Shown: positions 41,817 through 50,214, counted from the stretch's first letter. The stretch is DNA of 64,000 nucleotides from Erysipelotrichaceae bacterium (GCA_017428765.1 JAFRQF010000023.1:105216-169215), one strand, 5' to 3'. The notes: a model not told the origin generated them from the sequence alone. Numbers and translations: made by a program.

Positions 41817-43685
41817 ATGAATTCAGGTGAAGAACAGCTTACATCAAATAGAGATATCAAAAAGAAAATCCGGGAAAGATACAAAGGTATCAGTGAAGAT
41901 GAGCTAAGCGTTATACCGGCGCTTCCACAGGATGATTTTTTTGATGAAAACAAAAGAAAGAAAGTGGCTGTATATGCGCGAGTATCGACTGATGATCCTC
42001 GTCAGACTTCATCGTATGAGCTACAGAAGAATCATTATACAGATATGGTTAACCGAAGACCTAACTGGGATCTGGTTAATATTTATGCAGACGAGGGGAT
42101 TTCCGGAACTTCACTGCAGCATAGAGACTCTTTTGTTCAGATGATCGAAGATTGTAAAGCCGGAAAGATCGAACTGATTGTGACTAAAAGCGTAAGCCGC
42201 TTTGCAAGAAACATCATTGACTGTATCGGATATGCCAGACGTCTTAAAGCAATGACTCCTCCAGTCGGCATCTTTTTCGAGACGGAGAATCTTTATACTT
42301 TGGATCCAAAATCGGAAATGCTGTTGGCTTTTATGGCAACGTTAGCTCAGGAAGAAAGTCATAATAAATCAGAGATTATGAACGCATCTATTGAAATGAG
42401 ATTTAAAAGAGGTATTTTTCTAACCCCGCCTTTGCTTGGCTATGATCAGGATGAAGAAGGCGATCTCGTTATCAACGAAAACGAAGCAAAAGTGGTTAAG
42501 TTTATTTTTTATGAATATTTGAATGGTTGTTCATGCCAAACGATTGCGGATCTCCTGACACAACTTCATTGCAGAACTAAAAAGGGTAATTATCACTGGA
42601 ACGCAGGCAGCATTTCTCAGATCCTTCAGAACGAAAGATATTGTGGTGATGTGCTGGCCAGAAAAACATTTACGCCAAATTATCTCGATCACAAGGCCAA
42701 AAAGAATAAAAGAGATCGTAATCAATATCTTCAGGAAAATCATCATGAAAATATAATTTCAAGAAGTGATTTTATTGCGGTGCAACATAAAATAATGAAT
42801 TCTAAATACGGCACTCAGAAGTTTTTACCAAATCTGGACGCAATCAAAAGTGGATTGCTCAAAGGGTTTGTCTTGATAAATACAAAATGGGCTGGTTTTT
42901 CAGTAGATGACTATATTGCTGCTTCAAAAAAAGTTGAAAGATCTATCCAGGTACAGGAAGAAACTTCTGAGGAACATTTACCGGATGAAGGTGAATATGA
43001 TCTGCGGGGGTTTGAAATCATCAGAGCACAATTCATCAGTATAGCCAATAGGATCTCGATACGAATTACACCGAACTATTTGTTTTTCAGCCTGGAAGCA
43101 ATAAATAAATTCCCTGAGAAGACCTTTATCCAGATGTATATTGATCCAATCGAAAGACTACTTGCAATCAGGCCATGTAGGAAAGAGGATAAGTATTCTG
43201 TTCAATGGGCAAGAAAAGCAGACGGAAAATATATTGGCAGACAAATTGCGTCTTCTGCTTTTCTCCCGGTATTATACGAGCTCATGGGCTGGGACATTAA
43301 ATGTAAATACAAATGTATTGGAAATTTGAAAACAGCAAAAGATCAGAAGGTAATTATATTCAGTCTTTCCGATTTCGAAGTACTGATCCCGAAAGAATCA
43401 TTACAGGACCAGCTTAACGAAGAAAATGCAATATCAAACTCTGGCAAAAAGAATATCGTTGCATACCCGAAAGAATGGTCAGATACATTTGGAACAGCAA
43501 TATATGACCATCCATTTGAAAAGGATGCAATCCTTCTTTCGGAAGATAAAAACATAGAGACCGAAAGTGTCGAATACAAAAATGTTGAATTAGATATTAC
43601 TGAACCGGAAGCAGTAAATAACGAAATAAATAATTTGATCACATATTTTGAGGAAGAGCGAAATGGAAATGCAATCGGAAAATAA
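41817..43685 (+). CDS. Large serine recombinase with an atypical C-terminal domain
   Basis: 622 residues from the ATG at 41817 (an in-frame TTG at 41796 is also possible; neither has a good ribosome site). The catalytic domain has Ser57 in VYARVSTD and the RFARN motif; the recombinase domain follows (about 215-320, with YHWNAGSISQILQNERYCGDV). After SGLLKG, where relatives have the cysteines of a zinc beta ribbon, this protein has no Cys pairs (FVLINTKWAGF). Instead residues about 395-590 form a beta-rich domain that recurs as two separate downstream genes. It is the likely integrase of the element. Confidence 0.85.
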   Translation: MNSGEEQLTSNRDIKKKIRERYKGISEDELSVIPALPQDDFFDENKRKKVAVYARVSTDDPRQTSSYELQKNHYTDMVNRRPNWDLVNIYADEGISGTSLQHRDSFVQMIEDCKAGKIELIVTKSVSRFARNIIDCIGYARRLKAMTPPVGIFFETENLYTLDPKSEMLLAFMATLAQEESHNKSEIMNASIEMRFKRGIFLTPPLLGYDQDEEGDLVINENEAKVVKFIFYEYLNGCSCQTIADLLTQLHCRTKKGNYHWNAGSISQILQNERYCGDVLARKTFTPNYLDHKAKKNKRDRNQYLQENHHENIISRSDFIAVQHKIMNSKYGTQKFLPNLDAIKSGLLKGFVLINTKWAGFSVDDYIAASKKVERSIQVQEETSEEHLPDEGEYDLRGFEIIRAQFISIANRISIRITPNYLFFSLEAINKFPEKTFIQMYIDPIERLLAIRPCRKEDKYSVQWARKADGKYIGRQIASSAFLPVLYELMGWDIKCKYKCIGNLKTAKDQKVIIFSLSDFEVLIPKESLQDQLNEENAISNSGKKNIVAYPKEWSDTFGTAIYDHPFEKDAILLSEDKNIETESVEYKNVELDITEPEAVNNEINNLITYFEEERNGNAIGK

Positions 43686-44301
43686 ACCTGTTAGTAATAA
43701 CCAAATGGAGATCATAGACGTTGAAAATTTCGATTATGAAGGTTTTCAGATTGTAAGAGGAGAATTCTTTGGCCATGTATTTGAGCCGTGCATTGTATTC
43801 AATAATAAGAAGGTTTATGTAAATACTGCTTGCGTAAGACAATTTCCAGATACCGATTATGTTCATATTGGTGTCAATGCAGAAAAGAAACTATTGATTG
43901 TTAAGCCGGTCGATGAATCAACGAAAGACTCTGTCAGATGGATCAGAGAAAAGAATCGGAGTAAACCAAAACAGATTTCATGTTTAATCTTCTATGCTAA
44001 AGTGTTTACATTGATGGAATGGGATTTCAATAACAGATATCGATTGCTTGGAAAACTGATCCGTTCAAAGGGAGAAATGTTCTTTCTGTTTGATTTGAAA
44101 ACACCAGAGATCTTTATAGGCAAAACAGTTGATGGCAAGACAAAAGTATCCAGAACAGCATCGTATCCAGATGACTGGAAGAATCATTTTGGTTTGTCAG
44201 TAAAAGAACATCAGGCAAATCTGCAAGTCAATATATATAACGGCTATGCGTTTTTTGCGATTGAAGATAAAAACAAGAAGGAAGCAGGGGAACAAAAATG
44301 A
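43663..44301 (+). CDS. Stand-alone homologue of the recombinase C-terminal domain (long form)
   Basis: 212 residues from the ATG at 43663 (AGGAAG site), overlapping the recombinase end. It is colinear with the recombinase tail: FQIVRGEF matches FEIIRAQF, RQFPDTDYVHIGVNAEKKLLIVKP matches NKFPEKTFIQMYIDPIERLLAIRP, SVRWIRE matches SVQWARK, LMEWDFNNRYRLLGKL matches LMGWDIKCKYKCIGNL, and SYPDDWKNHFG matches AYPKEWSDTFG. It has no catalytic domain. It probably arose by partial duplication and may bind the same DNA or the recombinase itself. Confidence 0.65.
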   Translation: MEMQSENKPVSNNQMEIIDVENFDYEGFQIVRGEFFGHVFEPCIVFNNKKVYVNTACVRQFPDTDYVHIGVNAEKKLLIVKPVDESTKDSVRWIREKNRSKPKQISCLIFYAKVFTLMEWDFNNRYRLLGKLIRSKGEMFFLFDLKTPEIFIGKTVDGKTKVSRTASYPDDWKNHFGLSVKEHQANLQVNIYNGYAFFAIEDKNKKEAGEQK

Positions 44302-44663
44302 GTGAGAAACATCCGGCTATCAGTATTGATTTCAAAACAAGGAAAAGGATCCGTATACATAAGGCAACTCTTCAACTGTTGGGGGATCCAAAGTATATTC
44401 AAATACTGATCAATCCTAAAAGTAATGCAATCGCAATAAGAAGCGGGGATCCTACCGATCCGTTGTCCTTAAGGGTCAGACGTGGTTTATCAGATGATGG
44501 CTGCCATGAAGTCTGTTCTCTTGATCTGACGAATTCACTGATGCATATGTATAAAAACTGGGAGGATGGCAAGAGTTACCGCATCAATGGAGAAATGGCT
44601 GGCAATGAGAATATAGCTTTATTTTTTATCAGAAACATGACGGAAATAAAGGAAAACAGATGA
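44298..44663 (+). CDS. Stand-alone homologue of the recombinase C-terminal domain (short form)
   Basis: 121 residues, overlapping its neighbours by four bases on each side (ATGA junctions). AISIDFKTRKRIRIHKATLQLL and YIQILINPKSNAIAIRS align with the ISIRITPN and FIQMYIDPIERLLAIRP parts of the recombinase tail, and the end (LFFIRNMTEI) with its IIFSLSDFEVLI strand. More divergent than the long form. A third member of the same domain family in one operon. Confidence 0.55.
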   Translation: MSEKHPAISIDFKTRKRIRIHKATLQLLGDPKYIQILINPKSNAIAIRSGDPTDPLSLRVRRGLSDDGCHEVCSLDLTNSLMHMYKNWEDGKSYRINGEMAGNENIALFFIRNMTEIKENR

Positions 44664-45559
44664 GCAACCGATTTCATATTCCGGATGATGTTCGGATACT
44701 GATACAGAAGTATGATGCAGATACTTACCAGAATATGAAAAAGCAGATCGTCAAAGACAGGAAATATCCGATTATTACTGTTTTTGATGATATTGTCGTT
44801 GATGGTCTAGAAGAGTTTGAATTCTGTCAGGAAAATGATATTCCGTATCGAATCAACCGGATCAATCTCTTATCAAAAAATCATTTATACTCCTGGATAT
44901 GTTCAAAACAGCTTACAAGGTCGGATATTAACTCAACTATGTACAGGTTTCTCATTGGCTTTCAGACGCTTGCTGAGATGACCATCGAAGGAGCTTATTA
45001 TAAAGGAAATGAATTCAACAATGGAACTGCGATAGAAAATATGGCAAAACTGTATTCCATGAACAGGCAGAGAATATCCAGCTATAAAAACTATGCAATA
45101 AATCTGATAAAGATCCATGATGAAAATCCAGATCTGGCAGGATACATTTTATCTGAACAATTACTGTCGTCTTACAACAACATCGAATATTTAGCAAAAA
45201 GAAAAAGTTTCGAACTCGAAGAAATCCTCTTGGAATTCAAAAAACAAGAAAACGGAGAAACAATCCGGTTCAACGATCTAGTAAAAAACATTGACAGTAG
45301 CTATAAGCCTGCAAGAACCAAAAAAATTAAGATCGATTCTAGCAAAGGCCTGGAGATTAAAAAGATGCCTGAGTACGATCCAGATGCAGAACTAAACAGC
45401 CTTTCATTTACGATCTCCTCCTGGATCAACACAATGAACAGAGTTGATGAAAGAGGAATGGACGGTACATCCAGAGAAGCAAAAAAAGAATTGTCCAATG
45501 AACTAAAAGAACTGATCTATCAGGCGTATATATTGAAAAAACACTTGGGGGTAAGATGA
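44660..45559 (+). CDS. ParB/Srx-fold protein with degenerate motif
   Basis: 299 residues. The N-terminal 110 residues resemble ParB-like proteins of elements: PIITVFDDIVVDGLEEFEFCQENDIPYRI followed by a long helix and WICSKQLTRSDINS, where relatives have a DGHHRYEIC-type motif and NQLGRRNL. Here the His/Arg of the motif are missing (DGLEEFEF), so nucleotide binding or nuclease activity is probably lost. The rest is helical with an HTH-like segment (AIENMAKLYSMNRQRISSYKNYA). Four-base overlap with the gene before. Confidence 0.6.
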   Translation: MSNRFHIPDDVRILIQKYDADTYQNMKKQIVKDRKYPIITVFDDIVVDGLEEFEFCQENDIPYRINRINLLSKNHLYSWICSKQLTRSDINSTMYRFLIGFQTLAEMTIEGAYYKGNEFNNGTAIENMAKLYSMNRQRISSYKNYAINLIKIHDENPDLAGYILSEQLLSSYNNIEYLAKRKSFELEEILLEFKKQENGETIRFNDLVKNIDSSYKPARTKKIKIDSSKGLEIKKMPEYDPDAELNSLSFTISSWINTMNRVDERGMDGTSREAKKELSNELKELIYQAYILKKHLGVR

Positions 45560-45560
45560 T

Positions 45561-46436
45561 GTGAAAAAAGATTTAATGAATTTTGTTCCGAATGTTCATT
45601 ATGAGCTGATACCAATAAAGAATCTGGTATCTAACCAGAAGTATCAGAGAAATCTTTCCGTAAAACATATCAACAGGACTGCAGCACATTTTGATCTGTA
45701 CCAAGTCAATCCGATAAAAGTTTCAAGAAGAGATGGGATAAACAATATCATCAATGGTCAGCATACGGTTGAGATCATTGCCCTGGTATCGAATTCCAGA
45801 GACACGCCAGTCTGGTGCATGATCTATGATGACCTGGATTACACTCATGAGGCGGAAATATTCGCAAACCAGATGAAGTATGTAAAATCTTTATCGCCTT
45901 ATGAAATATTTCAGGCAAACATTGAAGCAGGAGGAGATCAGCAGCTGATCATCAGAGACATGGTAGAATCTTACGGGCTCAAGATCGGACCGTTCAAGAA
46001 ACCAGGATGCATCTGTGCAGTATCGGCTTTGGAAAAGATCTATCAGACATATGGATTTAAGGTGCTTGACCGTACGCTGTTTCTTCTGATTGGAACTTGG
46101 GAAGGGGAGGATCTGTCTTTATCTTCAAATATGCTGCTAGGAATAGCAAAACTGATTATTACTTTCGGGGATAAATTAAAAGATGATCTGTTTAAAGAAA
46201 AATTAGGAAGAGTATCCTGTAAAGAATTATGCAGGACAGCAAAGGACCGTAAAGCAGGGTCACTGGGTTACGCAGAAGCAATGCTCATCTACTACAACAA
46301 AAAATCACACAACACACTGTCATTGTCAGCGTTGTATTCAAGAACAAAGCGCAAGCAAAATGATGATCCGGAAGAGGAAGTTCAAACCGCCTTGGACGAA
46401 GATACAGATAATATAAAGGAACAAGAAAATGAGTGA
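45561..46436 (+). CDS. ParB-like/DUF6551-type protein
   Basis: 291 residues from a GTG, one base after the previous stop. The N-terminal region (YELIPIKNLVSNQKYQRNLSVKHINRTAAHFD, then NNIINGQHTVEIIAL) has the ParB-fold pattern with an NGQHT motif in place of DGQHR. The rest is helical and ends in a strongly acidic tail (PEEEVQTALDEDTDNIKEQENE). In mobile elements such proteins are linked to replication or partition. Here it pairs with the preceding degenerate homologue. Confidence 0.65.
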   Translation: MKKDLMNFVPNVHYELIPIKNLVSNQKYQRNLSVKHINRTAAHFDLYQVNPIKVSRRDGINNIINGQHTVEIIALVSNSRDTPVWCMIYDDLDYTHEAEIFANQMKYVKSLSPYEIFQANIEAGGDQQLIIRDMVESYGLKIGPFKKPGCICAVSALEKIYQTYGFKVLDRTLFLLIGTWEGEDLSLSSNMLLGIAKLIITFGDKLKDDLFKEKLGRVSCKELCRTAKDRKAGSLGYAEAMLIYYNKKSHNTLSLSALYSRTKRKQNDDPEEEVQTALDEDTDNIKEQENE

Positions 46437-46623
46437 AGAAGAAAAGAAGATAATCGGAGATGATGATTATATTGCAAAAAAGAAGATCCTAAGCGATGAT
46501 GTCGTTGATATCATCCTTGCATCCAAGACAGAGGACCATAATCTATTTGATGAAATGTACTACGCTATTATGTGGTCTTTCTCTTTAGGCTATTACAGAG
46601 CGAAGAAAGAAAAGGCGAAATAG
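46429..46623 (+). CDS. Small acidic-to-basic hypothetical protein
   Basis: 64 residues, overlapping the previous gene by eight bases. Opens MSEEEKKIIGDDDYIAKKKIL and ends YYRAKKEKAK. No family recognised. Last gene of the recombinase operon and of the element; the terminator at 46697 follows. Confidence 0.55.
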   Translation: MSEEEKKIIGDDDYIAKKKILSDDVVDIILASKTEDHNLFDEMYYAIMWSFSLGYYRAKKEKAK

Positions 46624-47003
46624 ATCATCTATGATAAAGAATGTGCCATTAGGGTCCAAAAAGAAAATTTGGCTGGAAAACAATTCATAACAGATGAAAA
46701 GGGATTTATGTGCACAGTAAATCTCTTTTTCATTGAAGTATAGTCTATCGACGTTATTTATATCCCAAGCGAAACGTATTTACATATATAGGTTTTTTGT
46801 GCATTTTTCTGCGAAATTCTTTTCAAATAATAATCATTAACGAGTAAATTAAGCATATTTTGGAGCATTTTTGAATCATTTGACTTAATTATTAAAATTA
46901 AAGTGTTATAATCGTAGGGTAATTCGAAGAGAAATCAACGTTTTTTATTTATGTTGATGGTGATTCGTTTATTATTCCCATATCCGCAAAGAAAAAAGAA
47001 CAC
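46624..47003 (+). other. Right end of the element and leader of the polysaccharide cluster
   Basis: 380 AT-rich bases without a supported gene. Contents: a terminator (46697-46730), a TATAAT at 46907-46912 that is the best -10 box for the downstream operon (no good -35 at standard spacing; TTGACT is four bases too far), and an ATCAAC/GTTGAT hairpin at about 46934-46958. I find no copy of the tRNA 3' end here, so the element's right border is not fixed. Confidence 0.5.
46697..46730 (+). terminator. Terminator at the right end of the element
   Basis: AAAAGGGATTTA (46697-46708) pairs with TAAATCTCTTTT (46718-46729) with G-U pairs around a nine-base loop and ends in Ts. Confidence 0.7.
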
Positions 47004-47552
47004 ATGGTAGAAAATGAAACAGTAAGACAGAAACTGCTTAACGAAGGTTTTGATTGCTATACGTTCTATCTTGTGACCGGAGATGAGAAGCTGATCTGTG
47101 AAAGACTAAATCGCCGCTATCCAGACTCATACTTTCTGACATTAAGAAGAATGATGCATAAGTCGAAAGACGGAGTAAAGTGGAACGTAGAAGATGTTTT
47201 GATTAAGAGATATATTTTTGCTTATATCAAAAAAGGCAAAACGATTGATTTTCTTTCAGAAATCGGTTCCTTAATATATGTCAATGACTGCGGTGATGAA
47301 GGCAAACTCGCAGATGAAAGTTATGCATTTGCAAAGTGGATGCTGGAAATAAATGGCTTGCTAGACATATCCAAAGCGAAACTAGAAAATGGATTAGTAA
47401 AAATCACACAAGGCCCACTTCTGCAAATGGAAAACAACATTATCAAATATTCAAGGAGAAACAGAAACTGTTTAATAAGCACAAACATTGCAGGAATAAA
47501 GGTCGAGACCTGGCTGCCATTTGAATGGGAAACCGAAACTGTTTCTGGATAA
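47004..47552 (+). CDS. NusG-family antiterminator (LoaP-like) for the polysaccharide operon
   Basis: 182 residues. The NGN domain is recognisable (YTFYLVTGDEKLICERLNRR, then VEDVLIKRYIFAYIK), followed by a linker and a KOW-type segment (LVKITQGPLLQMENNIIKYSRRNRNC). Specialised NusG paralogues of the LoaP group head long surface-glycan and polyketide operons in Bacillota and allow RNA polymerase to read through terminators. Its position just before the initiating sugar transferase fits. The frame is open to 46923 without another standard start, so the N-terminus is uncertain. Confidence 0.75.
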   Translation: MVENETVRQKLLNEGFDCYTFYLVTGDEKLICERLNRRYPDSYFLTLRRMMHKSKDGVKWNVEDVLIKRYIFAYIKKGKTIDFLSEIGSLIYVNDCGDEGKLADESYAFAKWMLEINGLLDISKAKLENGLVKITQGPLLQMENNIIKYSRRNRNCLISTNIAGIKVETWLPFEWETETVSG

Positions 47553-47556
47553 GAAT

Positions 47557-49014
47557 ATGATGTCCTCAAATGCGTCGGGGGGGGTTATGAATATTAAAGG
47601 TAACACATATAAACATTTAGATTTTCTTATCGTAGATGTTATATGCTTGATTGCAGGATTCTTACTGGCTTATGTGTTAAGGGTTTCTGATTTCAATGGT
47701 CTGTTGAATTCGATACCTTATAAGCTCTTGCTGCTGTTTGAGATCGCTGTCTGCATTGTAGTGACGTTTTTTTCACAGCCGCATAAGAATATTTTAAAAA
47801 GAGGTTATGTACAGGAAATAAAAGCTGTTGTTACATATACCTTCAGCAGTTATTTCCTTTTGATCATGGTGCTTTTTGTTACGAAATCATCTTCGGTTTA
47901 CTCCAGAGCTGCAGTGGGCATGACCTACCTGTTCTCTGGGGTTTTTACATATATATTCAGGCAATTACTGAAGTTTTATATCAATAAGAAGAGCGTTCGT
48001 TCCATTGAAAACAGCAATCAGAAGATGCTGATCATAACAGATAACAAGAATTTAAAAGGAACCATTGATAAGATCAATTCCTATAACTATGACATGTATG
48101 AGATCATTGGTCTGTGTATACTTGATAAAGATAGAAAGGGAGAACAGATCGATAAGTATCAGGTCATAGCCAATAAAGACGATGTGATGTCTTATGTCTG
48201 CGTCAATTGGGTCGATGAAGTATACTTTGCGATGGACTACAGCAAGATACCGCAGGAAATGATCAAAGGATTAGCGGTTGCGGGAATCACAACGAATGTG
48301 CGTTTGAGCAAGATTGCAGATCTTGAAGGCCGCCAGCAATCCGTAAAGAAAATATTCAATTCAACGGTTGTCAATTCCTCTATTCCGCAAAGAACGAATC
48401 TGCAAAGATTCCTTAAAAGAGCGCTTGATATATTGGGTGGAATTGTTGGAAGCGTTATTACTCTGATGTTAACAATCGTGATAGGACCAATCATGTACTC
48501 CAAATCGCCAGGTCCGATCTTCTATAAGCAGGAACGTATTGGACAAAATGGAAGGCGATTCTACATGTATAAGTTCAGATCGATGGTAATGAATGCGGAT
48601 GCATTAAAGAAAGATTTGATGGCTCAGAACCGGATTAAAGACGGTATGATGTTTAAAATCAAGGATGATCCAAGAATCATACCTGGTATTGGACATTTTA
48701 TTAGAAAGACATCTTTGGATGAATTTCCGCAATTCTTCAATGTGCTATTGGGAGATATGTCCTTGGTAGGAACAAGGCCTCCGACCGTGGATGAGTGGGA
48801 AAAATATGAACTGGAGCACCGTATCCGCATGGCAATCAAGCCAGGAATTACCGGAATGTGGCAGGTTAATGGCAGATCCAAGATCACGGATTTCAACAAA
48901 GTTATTGAATATGACACACAATATATCAATAACTGGTCATTAGCGCTAGATATCGAAATACTTATTAAAACGGTTCTTCTTTTATTTTCTAAAAGAGAAG
49001 ATGAAGCGATGTAA
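47557..49014 (+). CDS. Initiating sugar-phosphate transferase (polyprenyl-phosphate type)
   Basis: About 485 residues if started at ATG 47557, or 475 from ATG 47587. Four to five N-terminal membrane helices and a nucleotide-binding-like middle are followed by the catalytic domain with a membrane re-entrant helix (KRALDILGGIVGSV), YKQERIGQNGRRFYMYKFRSM, KTSLDEFPQFFNVLLGDMSLVGTRPP and the GITGMWQVNGRS motif. It loads the first sugar phosphate on undecaprenyl phosphate (WbaP/CpsE family). A G8 run at 47577-47584 lies between the two candidate starts. Confidence 0.88.
   Translation: MMSSNASGGVMNIKGNTYKHLDFLIVDVICLIAGFLLAYVLRVSDFNGLLNSIPYKLLLLFEIAVCIVVTFFSQPHKNILKRGYVQEIKAVVTYTFSSYFLLIMVLFVTKSSSVYSRAAVGMTYLFSGVFTYIFRQLLKFYINKKSVRSIENSNQKMLIITDNKNLKGTIDKINSYNYDMYEIIGLCILDKDRKGEQIDKYQVIANKDDVMSYVCVNWVDEVYFAMDYSKIPQEMIKGLAVAGITTNVRLSKIADLEGRQQSVKKIFNSTVVNSSIPQRTNLQRFLKRALDILGGIVGSVITLMLTIVIGPIMYSKSPGPIFYKQERIGQNGRRFYMYKFRSMVMNADALKKDLMAQNRIKDGMMFKIKDDPRIIPGIGHFIRKTSLDEFPQFFNVLLGDMSLVGTRPPTVDEWEKYELEHRIRMAIKPGITGMWQVNGRSKITDFNKVIEYDTQYINNWSLALDIEILIKTVLLLFSKREDEAM
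47577..47584 (+). repeat. G8 homopolymer at the start of the initiating transferase
   Basis: Eight consecutive G residues, inside the coding frame if ATG 47557 is used, or acting as an over-long ribosome site two bases before ATG 47587. Slippage would change frame or ribosome spacing. Confidence 0.6.
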
Positions 49015-49215
49015 TCGAAAAAACCGATTATATTTTATAAATATAGGAATTATATTGTTCCTAGAACTAGTTTTCCATCTGAATGGGAAGAAAAAATGAT
49101 GCTGGCTGCGGGAATTGCAGTGTTGTTAAAAACTAAAGACTAGGAAATGAACGTGACTTGTTCACCCCCTTATAGGATTGAGCATAAGCCTGTGTAAATA
49201 GGAGGAGAAAAGAAG
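49015..49215 (+). other. Intergenic region with an open-frame gene scar
   Basis: After the transferase stop (49012-49014), the same frame stays open for 42 codons to TAG at 49141, reading through segments such as RNYIVPRTSFPSEWEEKMM and AAGIAVLLKTKD. It looks protein-like but I do not recognise it; it may be the tail of a lost gene. The last 70 bases carry an AGGAGG site for hddA. Confidence 0.4.
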
Positions 49216-50202
49216 ATGATTATAACGAGAGCGCCATTTAGGGTCTCTTTCTGCGGTGGAGGAAGTGATCTTCCATCGTTTTATGAGAAATACGGAGGAT
49301 GTGTATTATCTACCTCTATACGGAAGTACATGTACCTCACCATTCATAACTACTTTCATAAAGATCAGATAGTGTTGAAGTATTCAAAAACAGAAACTGT
49401 AAAAGATTACGAATCAATCGAACACAAATACTTCAAACAATGCTTGAAAGACTTCAACATTATGGGTGTTGAAGTCAGTTCCATGGCAGATATTCCGTCT
49501 GGAACGGGCCTTGGCTCTTCATCATCATTTACTGTGGCACTTCTGCATCTTCTCCATACTTATAAAGGAGAATACGTTTCAAAGTACAAGTTGGCAAAAG
49601 ACGCTTGCGAGGTTGAAATAGATAAGCTTGGTGAGCCAATTGGAAAACAGGACCAGTTTGCGGCTGCGTTTGGCGGTTTAAATTTTTTTGAATTCAAACC
49701 AAATGGCTTTGTGAATGTCGAGCCAATCATAATGGCTCCGCAGAGTTATTCACAACTCGAACAAAACATTCTTATGTTCTACTTAGGTGGGACACATTCG
49801 GCTTCTGAGATATTAAAAGAACAAAGTCAGAACTTAAAAGCTATAGATAAGGCAAAAGTACAGCAACAGATGTGTGATCTGACTAGGGCTTTGAAAGAAG
49901 AACTACAAAAGAATAACGTAGATGCTATGGGCGAGTTGCTTCATGAGAATTGGATGCTAAAAAAGAGTCTTGCCAACGGAATCAGCAATCCGTTGATTGA
50001 TGAGACATACGAAAAAGCCGTGAACGCCGGTGCTCTTGGCGGTAAACTTCTCGGCGCTGGAGGTGCTGGTTTTATGATTTTTTATGTGAGGCCAGAAAAA
50101 CAAGATGCAGTGAGGGCATCGTTATCCCATCTCAGAGAGATGGATTTTGAGATGGATAATTCCGGAGCCTCTATTGTGCATGTGGATAAAGAAAATATTT
50201 GA
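49216..50202 (+). CDS. hddA: D-glycero-D-manno-heptose 7-phosphate kinase (GHMP family)
   Basis: 328 residues. GHMP motif 1 near the N-terminus (TRAPFRVSFCGGGSDLPSF), the phosphate-binding GTGLGSSSSFTVALL at about 96-110, and motif 3 GAGGAGF. It resembles HddA, which makes heptose 1,7-bisphosphate with the alpha anomer for GDP-heptose. The other three enzymes of that pathway are all within 4 kb (GmhA, and HddC fused to GmhB), which makes this assignment firm. AGGAGG precedes the ATG. Confidence 0.85.
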   Translation: MIITRAPFRVSFCGGGSDLPSFYEKYGGCVLSTSIRKYMYLTIHNYFHKDQIVLKYSKTETVKDYESIEHKYFKQCLKDFNIMGVEVSSMADIPSGTGLGSSSSFTVALLHLLHTYKGEYVSKYKLAKDACEVEIDKLGEPIGKQDQFAAAFGGLNFFEFKPNGFVNVEPIIMAPQSYSQLEQNILMFYLGGTHSASEILKEQSQNLKAIDKAKVQQQMCDLTRALKEELQKNNVDAMGELLHENWMLKKSLANGISNPLIDETYEKAVNAGALGGKLLGAGGAGFMIFYVRPEKQDAVRASLSHLREMDFEMDNSGASIVHVDKENI

Positions 50203-50214
50203 GGAGAAATAGAG

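Noticed and set aside
46878..46912. Strong sigma-A promoter TTGACT...TATAAT for the glycan operon
   Set aside because: The spacing between the hexamers is 21 bases, too long for a normal promoter; only the -10 box is kept as a candidate.
46624..47003. Right attachment site as a copy of the tRNA-Gly 3' end
   Set aside because: I looked for the T-arm and acceptor sequence of the tRNA at the right end and did not find it.
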